DNA from: Forficula auricularia
Taxonomy: Eukaryota; Arthropoda; Insecta; Dermaptera; Forficulidae
Direction of reading: 5' to 3'
NCBI GenBank assembly: GCA_024734495.1
Contig: JALMQS010000153.1
Coordinates: 12,171,548 to 12,235,547 of the forward strand
Length of the DNA stretch: 64,000 nt
The notes beneath the pieces were generated by a model. It saw nothing but the letters and a program-made list of their open reading frames with translations, was not told where the DNA came from and ran no database searches. This document shows positions 33,213-45,486 of the stretch, piece after piece (position 1 is the stretch's first letter; every line of letters begins with the position of its first letter). The translations under genes and the position numbers were made by a program.

Positions 33213-35929
33213 CCACCGGCATAAATGTTCCTAACAATTATAATATTAGAAGATAATTAACCATTGTGTTATTTATTTAATATTAACAATCTGCAACGAT
33301 TTCTGCAAAAACTTTCTCGATAAGTCGGAAAAATTAGGGATTAATTTAAAAAGTCTTGGTTTTTCTTGTGAAATTATTTAGTTGATCAAATAAAATAACA
33401 GTAGACAAAACTATTAAATTTAACATACTGTTTATAAATAATATTCAAAAATAAAAAAATAAAAAAAAAAAACTATATACTAAAAATGAAAATTTTAGGA
33501 AAAAGATTAACTGGTTTCTTAGGAAATGGTCATGTTCTCTTAGAAAGATGTTTCCATATTATATTTTAACAATTTACTTTTGGTACACAATATCTTTACA
33601 AACATCTACAACCTTAGCTACGAGTCAAATTCTATATTTTTATATGCTAATGTTAAGTGTGGCATTATTTTACTAAAAGCCGATTGCGAACTTGACAAAC
33701 ACCAGTAGTTCTAACTGATTGCCAATTTTCATAAAACCTCGTTCAAATGTGACGGAGTTGAAGTCTCGAAATAAATTTTTTGAAAAACATTTATTGCACT
33801 TAATTCATTTGCCATAAGGAAATAATTTTAGACGTAAAAGATGTAGAACTATTCAAGTCCAAAATTTCAGCCATTTTCATCGAGAAAACCACGAAATTAT
33901 TTTTTCTTTCAAATCAGATAAATGGTGATATATCTTAACCCCTACGATAAATGATAACAAAAATTGGGTCCTTTAATGCCACATATATAGAATTATTTTA
34001 ATACAATTTTGAAGTTTCTTGCCATTTACCTACAGGGATACGTCCATACTATTTACTCCCACATTTTTTCGTGATTAAATTTAAAAATTTTAATTTTTAA
34101 TTGTAGGGTTACAGTAGTTCTTCACACTGTAACATTTATTATTATTATTATAATTTTTCACTAGGGTAGCATACAATTTGGATTTTTTTGAAAAAAATAT
34201 AAATGGGATTATATAGAACTTTCCCGTATAAAATATTAATTTTATTCTTTCAGAAAGTGAAATTCTTCACAGTGCATCATCCAAAACTTTGGCAATCCTT
34301 TCATAAGTAAAATTTTTATACTTATTATTCATAGAGTAATTATATACACCCTGGACACGATACATATGCATGTATTTAGTACACACCATACATTCTGAAT
34401 GCAATGTACAACCCAATTTAGGATGCATACAAAACATGAACAGCACACGGAAGATAATCTTCCAGGTGTGGTCGACATCTTGCCTAATTTTTTTAAATAC
34501 AATATTTCTATTACTATATATAACAGTTGCAGACGAGGGCTATTATATATTTGGTTTAGCCTTTTAAGGTAAAGGGATAAAAGAGAGGAATCAATACCAT
34601 AATCAAAACGTTACAATCTCTGAAATTCAAATCTATCAACACTTAGTCTAAAAGACCAAAGAAAATGCACGTTTTATTTTTAATGCATATAAATTAGACA
34701 TTTTTGATAAAGAAATATTTAGATACTTTCTTTGGATTCAATCGATATCTGTACTTTATACTTTGTTTTTAAGTTACGAGAGTGAAAATCAAAAAAGATG
34801 TTATTCTCTGCTGAAGGTTATATTAGTTTATACGAGATATAAAATATTTATTTTACCCTATGACTAATTTACACACTCATCCTTTATTACAATCCTATTA
34901 AAATTTATACACGGCTAACAACTTATTATACTTGATAAGTACACTAATTATAAAAAATATCGTTTTTTTGAAAATCACAAAAAAATGATAAATCTTTCAT
35001 GTAAATGTCAACTTACGGTGTTCCGATTTCAACCAAAAGCTTGCGTATAGCACGATACTACTTCTAGCTTATACCGAGCTAAGTTTCGAATTTTGTTGCT
35101 CTGATACTTACGGTTGCAAAACACAGGGGATACAGTACGTAAGCTACATACGTATAAACGTACACAGGGACCAATGGACTTTTGGATACTTTTTGGCCTC
35201 TTAGGCTAAAATATCTTGTTTTATCTTCTAAATACGGCTTCAAACAATTAAGAGCATCGATTACTTCCACCTAGAAGTCACAAAGTGAAATTAACTTTTT
35301 TCACCTAGGAGATAGAAGCTCTCAAAGAGTCAGGACCCCGGCAGCCGAATGCAATTTTTCACATTACACGATAGAATATATAATTATGGGAAAGTAAAAA
35401 TATTAAAGTAGCAAAAAAGAAACAAACTAAAAATAATTTAAGTGAAAATTATTAATTTTGACAATGATCTTAATATATTTTCATTAGGGCTATTAATTAA
35501 CTTTTTAAATGTTTACTTTGTTTTTAAACTAATTGTATGTTTCATCGTTTGAGAGAAGTTCAAGAAGTGCTCATCTTAAAGATTTAAAAACAATAGGAGT
35601 ATACATGTTTTTTGAGTCTTAATTATCGGGAAAATTTTTTACACTACTTGGGATAATTTACCAGAGATACAAGACTAAAAATAAGAGGCAGAATTGCAAG
35701 GGAAGGAGTACATTTGCAGGTGAATGATGAACTTTTAGTCTATTTAAGAAAATGAAAAATGACTGAAAGGACGGAGAGAAAGCAAGCAATTCATCTTGTT
35801 AATACCAATAGTTTATTTAAGAAATTGTGTGTTAATTTGAACTATTTTGAAAGGTGATTATCGAAAACGGAAATCAATAATGATCTGAACCGTAGAAGAG
35901 TGGATTACGATAAATGAGATCGATACATT
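33213..35929. other. AT-rich non-coding DNA
   Basis: No supported gene, RNA or repeat. Short translations are low-complexity and unlike known families. Confidence 0.5.
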
Positions 35930-36245
35930 GGTTTGGCCGTCCCCTCGGCCCTCGATTCCCTTGATCCCTTGGGTGCGAGGACTAGACAAACAGAACTCGA
36001 TCCCGATGCTATGCTAAGCGGCTCTCATGCCGTGAATTTGGTCCTCCCTTGTCTCCAGCCTCGAGAAGACTTGTTAAACACCATCCGACCTTCCCACAAA
36101 CGCCACACACGTGTCAACTCCGTTTACTAATTAGAGTGGCGTTAATAAAGCCACAAAAAATACGAGCGTTGTCGCGCTGATAGGCTCGGCTTTGCCGAGA
36201 CATGACCGCAAGGAGGGATATAAATGCCAAAAGGTGGCACTAAAC
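35930..36245. promoter_or_regulatory. GC-elevated unique island 3, CTCF-like word
   Basis: The island is much richer in G+C than its flanks (CCGTCCCCTCGGCCCTCGAT, GTTGTCGCGCTGATAGGCTC, CTCGGCTTTGCCGAG hairpin) and unmatched in the window. It has a 65-codon frame (35933-36130) without recognisable domains. AAAGGTGGCAC near 36229 approximates the insect CTCF core AGGTGGCGC. The phrase order GTTGTCG, then GAGACATG, then AAAAGGYGSCA is shared with the island at 58240-58530. Regulatory identity is a guess. Confidence 0.35.
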
Positions 36246-37194
36246 TTACCTTCGCTGATTTTTATTGCCCAATAGAACGGTATTTTGTTAATAACATATT
36301 GCTTCGTCCTAAACATAGATTTATTTCACCTATATCTGTATTTTTTTTATTCACCTCTTTCACTTACTCCTCTTTTATAACAAAAACAACATTAAAGGGA
36401 AAAATATTTAAAAATTTAATAAAATACATTGGAAGAAAAAGTAGAAACTTTTATTAGAACTCTATGCGTTTGGTGGAAATTCTGGCTATTGGTATTTTTT
36501 CTATCTGCGGACGGTTTGAGCTAGAAAACTGGCTCTAAGAAACTATTGTAGTAACCCTTTAAGAGATTCTGGTATAACGATTCGATTTTTTTTCTGATTT
36601 TCTTCATTTTTCATTTTGAAGTTTTGTACTTAGAAAGCCCAATTTAATATAATATATTTATTTACATCTATATGTATATTTATGTACATTTATATGTATA
36701 TTTATGTACATTTTCCTGCTACATGTAAACTTGGTTTTCTATTTAGATCCAGACTTATTGTTCGCACACTTTTTACTCAATAGTAGCTGCCGACTGGGCT
36801 TTCGGTCCGGTGACACCTTGCCTCTTTCTGATATCACGAAAAGTTTCCCTTCAATACATTCATTTTAGTGACCTAATCAAAGCTTATTTCATAATTGCTA
36901 AATGTACTATAATTATTAGAGATAGGATACAACTATTGGGTTATTTCTTACATGTTTTTAGACTTCAATAAATCATTTACTTAATGTTAACTGACAGATT
37001 GTAATTTTAAGAGGAAATAAAAAAAATACATTCATAATATTCAAACGCTTGTTTCGTTTTTATTTAACTACCTGCTACCTGTTATATATAAATAATTAAA
37101 ATTCAGATTTTACTCACAAAATCAATACTGCTGATAGGTTTTTTAAAAAGTGACTTTAATAAAATATAGTCTATAATAGGGGACAGGTATAAGT
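36246..37194. other. AT-rich DNA with a short tandem repeat
   Basis: ATATGTATATTTATGTACATTT occurs twice in tandem at about 36669-36712. Nothing else supported. Confidence 0.5.
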
Positions 37195-37196
37195 GA

Positions 37197-37430
37197 ATGG
37201 TGAAAATATTTTTAAATTCGGCTCTCTCTTTTCTGAGATTAATCCCTACATACAAACATCGTACATACAAACTTTTCTTCTTTACATTTCAAATTCGTCC
37301 CTATCTCGATTATGACTCGAATCTGGCGAGAGAGGCCTCCAAGCAGTGCAACTCAAAAGCGAATAAAAAACTAAAAAAGTCCAGCATTATCTAGCTTGGT
37401 CGATTCCTTGGCCAATTGTAGAATCATCTC
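37197..37430 (+). pseudogene. Decayed LINE reverse-transcriptase fragment
   Basis: The frame contains FQIRPYLDYDSNLAREASKQ, matching QIRPCLEYGSHLWRGASKY from the LINE at 7 kb. The downstream LKKSSII-stop-LGRFLGQL resembles the next block. It is the only plus-strand LINE coding remnant and is heavily mutated. Confidence 0.55.
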
Positions 37431-37986
37431 TACCCCATTTATTAAATATATACTACTATGGTGTTTGTTTTGACTAGAAGACAATAATTCTAAAAGTCTT
37501 ATTTGCCCAAAATATACGATTTTCTAAACCTCAAAAGCCCTTCTATCTCCAAATATATAGAAATCGAACAAATACATTATTTATTCTCAAACTTGTTTAT
37601 ATTTATGACTTTTAGAAACAGTGCAAGATTTACGTATAAGATAAAGAAGGCATAGCTATTTCTTGGGGGGGGGGGGTCCCTAAAAAAATTGTCCGGGTGA
37701 GCAATTGTGATATATACTTAAATATACTACAGCATTATTTGATCCAATGCCGCACGTCTGGAACGTCGCATACTCTTTACCCAATTTTTTTAGCGTGTCC
37801 ATTCGAAGAACAAAGCGCTATTGTGCCTAGGCTTTGCATTACCGATAACAGGTTAACCGGTATTACCGGTAATTATGACTACCGAAATTAAAGTTAAAGA
37901 TTTATTATTTCATTATTTATATACTTCTTAATTGTATTTGAATATAACCCTCTGATATCATATTTGGCACTGACATTTAATATCTA
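37431..37986. other. AT-rich DNA with a poly-G run
   Basis: A run of G near 37664-37676 followed by TCCCTAAAAAAATTGTCCGG; no gene supported. Confidence 0.45.
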
Positions 37987-38206
37987 TTTTTCGTTAAATT
38001 GAAGGGTTGGTTTTGTCACAAATATAATAAAACAATAATTTTAATAACTATTTGTATTATTTAATTGATAACTATACAGTTTCGGTCACCACTGGTCGAC
38101 CATCCTCAGTAGTTCTAAAAATTGAAATGAAACAATACAAATAGTTATTAAAATTATTGTTTTATTATATTTTGTGACAAAACCAACCCTTCAATTTAAC
38201 GAAAAA
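37987..38206. repeat. Foldback with 74-bp near-perfect arms
   Basis: TTTTTCGTTAAATTGAAGGG to TAACTATTTGTATTATTT (37987-38060) is mirrored by 38131-38206. The 70-base spacer holds the hairpin motif at 38080-38109, read on the minus strand as CTGAGGA-T-GGTC-loop-GACC-GAAAC. Confidence 0.9.
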
Positions 38207-38277
38207 TTTAAATCAAGTCACTTAAGTTCTGGAAGAAATTTAATTTAATATCTAGACTTATAAAATAATAATTTATT

Positions 38278-38291
38278 AAATCCGGCCCTGT
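38278..38291 (-). mobile_element. hAT-like terminus
   Basis: The complement reads CAGGGCCGGATTTAA, typical of a hAT end; no partner found. Confidence 0.4.
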
Positions 38292-38695
38292 CTAGAAACT
38301 AGAACTCAACTTAACCGCGACTTACAAACTTCACACAATTTCGATTCCAACTCAACCTGTAACATATTCTTTTACTAATCTAGATTCAGGTGTTAACTTG
38401 ATTAGTTATTGTAACAATTGCTTGCATCAATATCATAGAAAAAAAATTGTTCTACGAACTTCTAATCTATTGGCAGTATCAGAATCCAAACACAAATTCA
38501 AACAGGTATAGGGGGGAAATTAATAATTGATTTTTCGAGGGGAAAATTATTAAATGATTTTTCCCCACGATTCTGAATAGAAAAATAAACTGTCGGGCTT
38601 ATCATTAGAAATTTTATGTGAGGTCATGGATCCCCACCTAAGAGCAGACTGTAGATTTGGGATTCAGATTTCAGAATTTCTGATCATTAGAGTTC

Positions 38696-38862
38696 ATTAA
38701 TAAAGTAAAGGGTGTGTAGTTTCACAGTGAATGACATAATACTCAAAGAGGTTTATACAAACTCAATATATTTCGGATTATTAGTCTATCATCAGGAGTT
38801 TACGGGTTAAAACACACTTTACTTTATTAATTAATATCATGTTTCACCTAAAACCTACACCA
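38696..38862. repeat. Hairpin-motif repeat W (copy 3), foldback
   Basis: TTAATAAAGTAAAGGGTGTG and its near complement CACACTTTACTTTATTAATT bracket the motif TATTTCGGATTATTAGTCTATCATCAGG (minus: CCTGATGATAG...CCGAAATA). GTGTAGTTTCAC and GTTTCACCTAAAACCTACAC form an outer inverted pair. Confidence 0.65.
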
Positions 38863-38875
38863 CTTTCTCTAAGTA

Positions 38876-39230
38876 AAATTAGAGTTCATGTTTAAATATC
38901 ATAGAAATAATGAATTTTTTGACTCAAATTTAGAATAATTTATTTAAGGGGATATCAGAGGATTCGCCCTCTCGGATAACGTCTAAACTAAACAGATCTA
39001 TAAACATCTTTGATAATGGCTTTTTTTAAAGTAAATTTAATATATTCTAATTCTAATGAAAGTGGAATTTTCAAAAATGTTATATTATTCAAAATTCGAA
39101 AAACTCACTAATTTGTATTTTATTCATCATATGTTTATATATTAATTTGATCTTTTTTATTATACACACTATACAATGTCATTTAAATTTAATTTTACCC
39201 GAGTAAGATTTCGAATCAAATGTTTAATAA
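38876..39230. other. AT-rich DNA without recognised features
   Basis: No gene supported. Confidence 0.5.
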
Positions 39231-39446
39231 AAGTGGTCTCTAACCTTTTCTGTTTTATTACCGCTATGACCAAGCAAGCCATGTGTCTTTACCCCTTATT
39301 AAAAAAATATCCATTCTTGCCTGGCCCCGCCCGGTAGCGGAAAAATTGAATCCGTTACCGTCAACATATATTAATTAGTCTGATTACCCCCTTCAAGTAG
39401 CTATTTTACCCCATGGGGCTAAATACCTCCAGGTTAGAAACCACTG
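39231..39446. mobile_element. hAT MITE
   Basis: AAGTGGTCTCTAACC (39231; the first base would be C in the consensus) and, inverted from 39446, CAGTGGTTTCTAACCTGGAG are the well-known CAGTGGTTCTCAACC-type hAT ends. It contains the degenerate inner palindrome typical of these elements (ACCCCATGGGGC). The 8-bp flanks (TTTAATAA and TTTTATTG) match poorly, so the insertion is old. No coding. Confidence 0.72.
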
Positions 39447-40449
39447 TTTTATTGTGACCCGTAATCCTGTCTCTGAGTTGCTGATTAATTGAGGAAAATA
39501 TATTATTATTTTTCATGATTTTAGATAGGTAGTACTATTTAAATTAATATTTTTCTAAAAAATTGTTCTTATTCACCTAAATTATTATAATGCTCAATTA
39601 GAAGAATGTTTAAATTCATTTATCATTATCTATCATTATTTTTTTTCACATTAGGATTTTATTTCAAAAAATACTTCTTTCTACAATATTCGAAAACATA
39701 AATCGTCTAGTTTTGTTAAATCCTCCCTCTAGGGAGTCAAAATTGTTATTCAACACTTTTAATAAATGAGATTATCAAATCGGTTTAAACCAACGATGAT
39801 ACGAGGAAAAAATTGAGTCATTTATTAATCAACGTGGGGGAATTTTCCTTCCATTTTTACCAGCAAGTTAAATATTCCATTATTTTTCAATTAGAATTTG
39901 TAATGAATATGTAACTGAGAAGTTTGCCATTCACAAACCAAAAAATCTATCATTTACTTGGCCACGCTAATCAAACAAATCGACATTACAAATACTAAAT
40001 AAACGGAACATCTTTTACAAATAAATATTAAATTGGTAGTAATACTTTCTAAACATTATTTTTAATTAATAAAAACAAGTGAATTTTGAAATTTTTTTTT
40101 GTTTCTTTAAAAGAAATCCAATTTTTTTTATTATAATGTAATTTCAACAGTAGATTGAAGCTCAATCGTTACATTATTAATTTTAAATTAAGAATAAATT
40201 TAAAAACCAGAATCAACGATCTAAGTATATAAGTTTGTTTTACATGTCTGAAGAGATCGAACAGCTCAGGATTAGAACCCAAGTACCAAACATTTAATTT
40301 TTTTTATTCTTGATTGAAAAAAAATATTTATTTAAAATTACATTAGCTACTAATAATTTATAGGTAGAATAGTAAATCGATTTATATGTATTTTATGAAG
40401 AGAAGTCAAAGAGATTGTCCTCTGCTTGATGAAAATAAACATATCCTCA
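39447..40449. other. AT-rich DNA without recognised features
   Basis: No gene supported. Confidence 0.5.
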
Positions 40450-40654
40450 ACCATAACATTCTGTGAAAAAAAGTCCATGTTCTAAAAAGTAGTGAAATCT
40501 AATGTTGTAGCCAAGTTAAATTTCCCAAGAATAATTAAATTTAGAGATCTACTATTTTCTCAACTTAACTATTCTTGGCGAATTTAACTTGGCTACACAT
40601 TAGATTTCACTATTTTTTCGAACTTGGCCTATTTTTTCACAGAATGTTTTGGTT
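40450..40654. repeat. 205-bp foldback with ~85-bp arms
   Basis: ACCATAACATTCTGTGAAAA, GTAGTGAAATCTAATG and TGTAGCCAAGTTAAATTTCC on the left return inverted as GAATTTAACTTGGCTACACA, TTAGATTTCACTATTTTTTC and TTTTCACAGAATGTTTTGGT, with a loop of about 35 bases. No coding. Confidence 0.9.
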
Positions 40655-40689
40655 GATATTTCTCTTCTTTTTGTAAGCAATGAGGATGC

Positions 40690-41165
40690 CCATCGGTCCA
40701 AGGAGTTAGAATTTTTATTTTTGACCCCCCCCCCCACCATTTTGAGTGGTTAGTTTTTGCATTTATAGCCTTCAGGGGGCCCACAGAATATGTATACAAA
40801 ATTTAGTTGAGTTTGGTCCAATGGGCTAGAATTTTCATTTTTAACCCCTTTTGAAGGGATTAAAGGCAGAAAGTTTGAACTTTTTGAATTTTTCCTTTGT
40901 TTGTCTCCCAAACTCTACTAGCAGGCGAAATTTCATGATGTTGGAATGATTGGAAGTACCCTATAGGTTTTGATGACCTGTCAGTGAGGGAGTGCCAAAA
41001 TTAGCTATTTTCTCAGGTCCATATCTCAGAATCTATTTAAGCTATATTATTGAAATTTGGTATTCTCCTCAAGATCGATTACATAATTACATGTGTATAA
41101 TTTCAGCTCTGAATCTCAAATTCCTAGCTGCAGGGGGGTCAAAATTGACTCGAAATGGTTAGAGT
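40690..41165 (-). mobile_element. Rolling-circle-type fragment with shared modules
   Basis: Two of the ~100-bp modules lie here on the minus strand (40715-40850), followed by a block (CCCAAACTCTACTAGCAGGC, GATGACCTGTCAGTGAGGGA, CAGGTCCATATCTCAGAATC) that I see nowhere else in the window. Neither terminus is recognisable. Confidence 0.5.
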
Positions 41166-42301
41166 AAATAGCGTACAGCGTGTACAGCCAATCTAATGAT
41201 CGAACTTGTTCTGCGCACGCTGTGCGCTTTGATATAGATTTATATGTATGGGTGTATGTTTGTGTGTTAATTTGCATCAAACAGAGGACAACCTCTTTGA
41301 TTTCTCTTTCTGAATTAACAAGACTGCTACTCTCGGGAAAACAAAATTCTTTTCAATTATGTAAGTATAATAATATGTGTTTTATTCCACGTCAGACGGA
41401 ATCTCGTCTTTGGACTTAACTCTAGAGACGAAATCCTTCCGACATGTAAGTATTTGCTCACCTAGAACATTATACTCATGCTATAGAAAACTCGAATGTA
41501 AAATTTTGTTAGCGACTGAATGAAAATTTCAGGGTAAGGCCGTAATGAATATTATGAATAAAAGCAAGTGAGTTTTTCAAGATTTGCTGCTTTAAAAAAA
41601 AATCTAAACCACTCTATGGTATATTTTTGCAAAAAATTAACTTTACATATCTAAGAATTTATAGGCCGAATGAAAGATCTTATTAGATATGTTTAATTTT
41701 ATGCCAGGAGGAATCACCCCCTCGTGCTGCTCACATCCAAAATTTAAGTGATAGTGTGTTTTATATTATTTAAACTTCAATGGTTATCTGTTACACTCTC
41801 TGAATATATTTAATTATTAAGCCGCGTATATACTTGCGAGCTCATGAGCCGCCCACATAGCAAGTAACGCAAGGGTGGGCAGGATTCTGAGGGCAGTTTG
41901 AGCCGATCTTGACCCGCTCGATGTGAATGGAGTCTGATTTTTCTTTTAAGAGAAGGTTATAAATTTGCCTGATAGGTAGGCAACTGATTCAACGCTACTG
42001 GAAAGCATTAAGTTCATAATTATTTATCTAGGTGTAATGTTTATCCACAAAGTATAATAATTGATATTAATATTTAATTATCCCTGATATTAAAATCAGA
42101 TACCCGTTTTCTTCCCCACACTAGGTATTTCGATGTAAACAACATGTATGATTTTGTTATAGCTAAGTTTGGGATCCTTTCGTAAATTTTTTTCGGTATG
42201 TGCTGTTTACTATTTATTCTATAAATTTATCTTGCTTAAAGTGTTTCGGACACCCTCTTATAAATAAAATAATGAACAGAGTTTTCTTGATTATCTAATG
42301 T
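41166..42301. other. AT-rich DNA without recognised features
   Basis: Short frames only, none with a recognisable domain. Confidence 0.5.
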
Positions 42302-42777
42302 CGATTATTTTTTCCACACCGTTCAACAGATTGAAATGCAATTAAAAACCTACCATTACTTTAACAAAATTAAACTCTAATTATTTTTTGGTATATCTCG
42401 CTCCCCAAACATTAGTACTTTTTCCAGTACTTTTTTAGTTTTTTCTAAATATCTTGAAAATGGCTTAACCAATTCTGATCAAATTTAATATTTTAATTAA
42501 ATACTTTGAGGATATCAGAAAAGGTTATATGAAGCTTTTAGAAAAACATTTTAAAATACTTTACTCTACAGTAACCAAGTATTTTACAAAAAGACCAAAT
42601 CCTTTTTTATAAATTAACAATAAAGGAATAAACATATGTAATATTTCAAATGACTATGGATAAAGGCGAATTCACATAATGCTGACGTGTCGTGTTAACA
42701 CGTCAGCTGAGGTGTTATCACGACACATCAGCATACTGTGAATTCAGCTTAAGTCTAGCAACGATCCGTTTATTTAT
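42302..42777 (+). mobile_element. Helentron-like element Y, copy 3 (internally deleted)
   Basis: It begins inside element Y at CGATTATTTTTTCCACACCG, continues with CTTTAACAAAATTAAACTC and TTTTCTAAATATCTTGAAAATGG, jumps past all tandem repeats to AACAATAAAGGAATAAACAT, and ends with GCAACGATCCG and TTTATTT. The subterminal inverted TGGATAAAG is interrupted by the MITE at 42664-42752. Older than copies 1 and 2. Confidence 0.75.
42664..42752. mobile_element. ~89-bp nested MITE with alternative hairpins
   Basis: The outer ends AAGGCGAATTCACA and AAGCTGAATTCACA (inverted) pair over about 30 positions. The same DNA can instead fold as two adjacent hairpins: CTGACGTGT...ACACGTCAG (42682-42706) and CTGAGGTGT...ACACATCAG (42707-42731). 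It splits the word GGATAAAG|TCTAGCAACG of element Y, and AAG is found on both sides. Confidence 0.75.
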
Positions 42778-43982
42778 TATTCAAAGGCATATTCTACAAC
42801 AATTATGAACAATACTAAAAAGTAAACAAAAATTTAACCCTAGCAAGAATCAGTTCACTTGAATTCCACACTCGATCCAATTCTAATCCGCTTTAAAATC
42901 CCAATCGAAGTATATTTAAATTAAACAAAATTTACACCAAAATAATTCTATTTTGTTCCAAAATGAATCGAGGTTAGTGGCCTGACTGTAAACTTTATAA
43001 ATCATATCCTTGAAATTGATTGCTGTGACCTTATGGAAATTAATAGGAGTCAAATCCCTCTATCTTCAAGATTACATTGGCTTAAGGGCATAAGCAGAAA
43101 ATGGTCAATATAAAAAAAGTTAAATATCTTCGGAGAGTTCTTTTTTAAATGTCATGCATAGTAAATGCAATTAATTTCCTTTCTCCAGTTCCTATATTTA
43201 TGAAAGATCTTTTATTATTCTTTAACATCAAGAATGAAAAGAGTATTCGAAATTCTTTCCCCGTTCTCTTTCTTCTTTCCATTGTATTATTGTCTCTCGT
43301 TTATCTGAAATTCTGTTTAGTCAAGGCAGAGTGGTTAGGGTAACTCAGTTAAAATTCCCTAAAGAACTCTCGATGCTCCTCCTCTGGGCAGCTTTCGAAT
43401 GCAGACCTGGCTCTCAATTCCCTGGGTTGGTCATCCACAGCTCTATTTATCCAAGCACACGTGGTAGCCCAAGACAATAAATAAAACTACCCTTGAGGAT
43501 TTTTGAATTTATTTAATCTAATGGATATTTAACATTTTCGAAGAGGAATCTAGGAAAAGATGCTTGAAAGCCGCAAACCGGACTCTCGAGACCTTTTATT
43601 TACTTTGATACATTATTCTATTACATTTAAATATTTTAATTCCTATGCAAAATTTATACCTATGTATGTCTGCCTAAAAGTGCTTTCTATCATTTAATAG
43701 TGATGTTTAATATCGTTTTTAATAATGCTATAAAATCATTATTTTATATCAAAAGGAATGAATTACTGCCTGGATGATCAATAAAAATAAAGATAAGTTA
43801 GATTAGATTCTCTTTGATGTCCTTAATAATGAAGTGTGATTATGTTTGTCAATGAAAATTCAACATTTTTATTACTATCTAATACCTTTATTATTTTTCA
43901 AAATTAACTTTTGCTTAATGGATCTGCTAGAGGCTTGATAGTATAATATTAAATAAAATTTAATCATACTGGTAGTTTCTCT
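42778..43982. other. Unique DNA without recognised features
   Basis: A slightly GC-elevated patch near 43320-43470 (CTGGGCAGC, GACCTGGCTCTC) but no frame or repeat. Confidence 0.45.
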
Positions 43983-43990
43983 TCTATGGG

Positions 43991-44184
43991 CGCTTGGGCA
44001 GGCTCCTCTTTCCCATTAGAAACTCAGGGCAAGTGCCCAGGGACCCGCGTTCCATGTTCCTCTATTACTTACTAGGAACTAATTTATTTTAATATCGATG
44101 CTAACAGAACACTGTATATTTCTTTTAGAGGCGCCCCATTATCCTAAAGTTCCCAGGGCCTCCAATAGGTTAAAGACGGCCCTG
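43991..44184. mobile_element. hAT-like MITE with 8-bp duplication
   Basis: TCTATGGG occurs at 43983-43990 and again at 44185-44192, directly bordering the element. The right end, inverted, is CAGGGCCGTCTTTAACC, a hAT-type terminus; the left end (CGCTTGGGCAGG) has decayed. The 194-bp interior is non-coding. Confidence 0.75.
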
Positions 44185-44192
44185 TCTATGGG

Positions 44193-45486
44193 ATAAAAGA
44201 AGGGTAAAAGAAAATTTTTCATTTTATTTCAGCGTTAAGCACACCATGCTTGATTTAGAGCGAAGAAGAAACTATCTAAAAATGTGCTCAGAGTATATTA
44301 AATAATTAATTTAAAATTAAAATAAACTATTCTTTTTTAAGAGATGAAAAATTGATCTCAGGAAATCACTCACTTCAGCTTTAAGCTCAATTCGTCTTAG
44401 AGTGATGATGTGTTGATGCTAATAATTACATGAAGATTGAATAAATCTACTAGTTTCTCGCCTAAGTGGTGAAGGTTAAGAAAATAACATATTTCAGCGA
44501 TAAGCAAAGCAGATTTGTCTTAGAACAAAAAAGGAACTAAGAGATACCCTTAATTAAGCTTAGTTACCTGTTTAAAGAAGTTACAAGTTTTCATTCAATT
44601 TCAATAACCAGATATGGAGGAAAATTTTATTCTGAAATAAATTAATGACCTCGTTCATTTCTCATTCATTCTATAACAAAAAAAAGAAAGAGAAAAACAG
44701 CATCAAAAGAAAATTAATGATCACAAATCAACATTTGATTTTTATGAGATATAGTAATTAATAGAAATGTAAATCACCTGTTTGGATTGAATCAAAAATC
44801 TAATAAAATTTAATCTCTTCGTAGCCAAAAACATCGAACTTTTCTGTAAAACAATTAAAAATTTAAGATTCCTTGCTCAACTCTAATCCAAAAGTAAAAC
44901 AAATACACACTTAATACATACCGATCCAGCCCTTAAAATATTGTCCTGTTATATTTTAATTTGCAAATTGATATTATTAGTTAAGCAAATTAAATCAATA
45001 TTAAATATAAAGCTTGATTATTAATCATTATCAATGTAGCTAGAGATTAATTCTTGTAAACTTTTCCGTTAAAGAACTTCATATCATTACAGCCCTTACA
45101 AATCTAGTCTGGTTGCATCTCATTGGAAAAGAATGGTGCAGCCTAACTCTGAATACCTGTAAATCTCGATTTAAATGACTTTACCTTTATAGTTGACACA
45201 ATCATCAAATACGAGTAGAAAAAAAATTAATTAAAAATGTTTTGAAACAAGGATAAAGAAAAAAGCAACTCTTTTTAATTAAAGTAAATCTTCAAATAAA
45301 TACATAGTAATATGTTTTTAAACATTAATTTAACCTCAAAGTTTAAAAGTCATTTGGACAATTTTTTTTTAAATAATTTTTCTTTTACGTTTAAATATCG
45401 CCATAGATTTGATTTGAGTATTACTAGAAAAATAAAATTATAAATATATAATTTAATAATCAGATAGGAGAGAGAGGAAAATTGGC
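44193..45486. other. AT-rich DNA without recognised features
   Basis: No gene, RNA or repeat supported. Confidence 0.5.

Noticed and set aside
35933..36130. 65-codon frame as a host gene
   Set aside because: Length and composition are what a GC-rich island yields by chance; no domain or splice partner.
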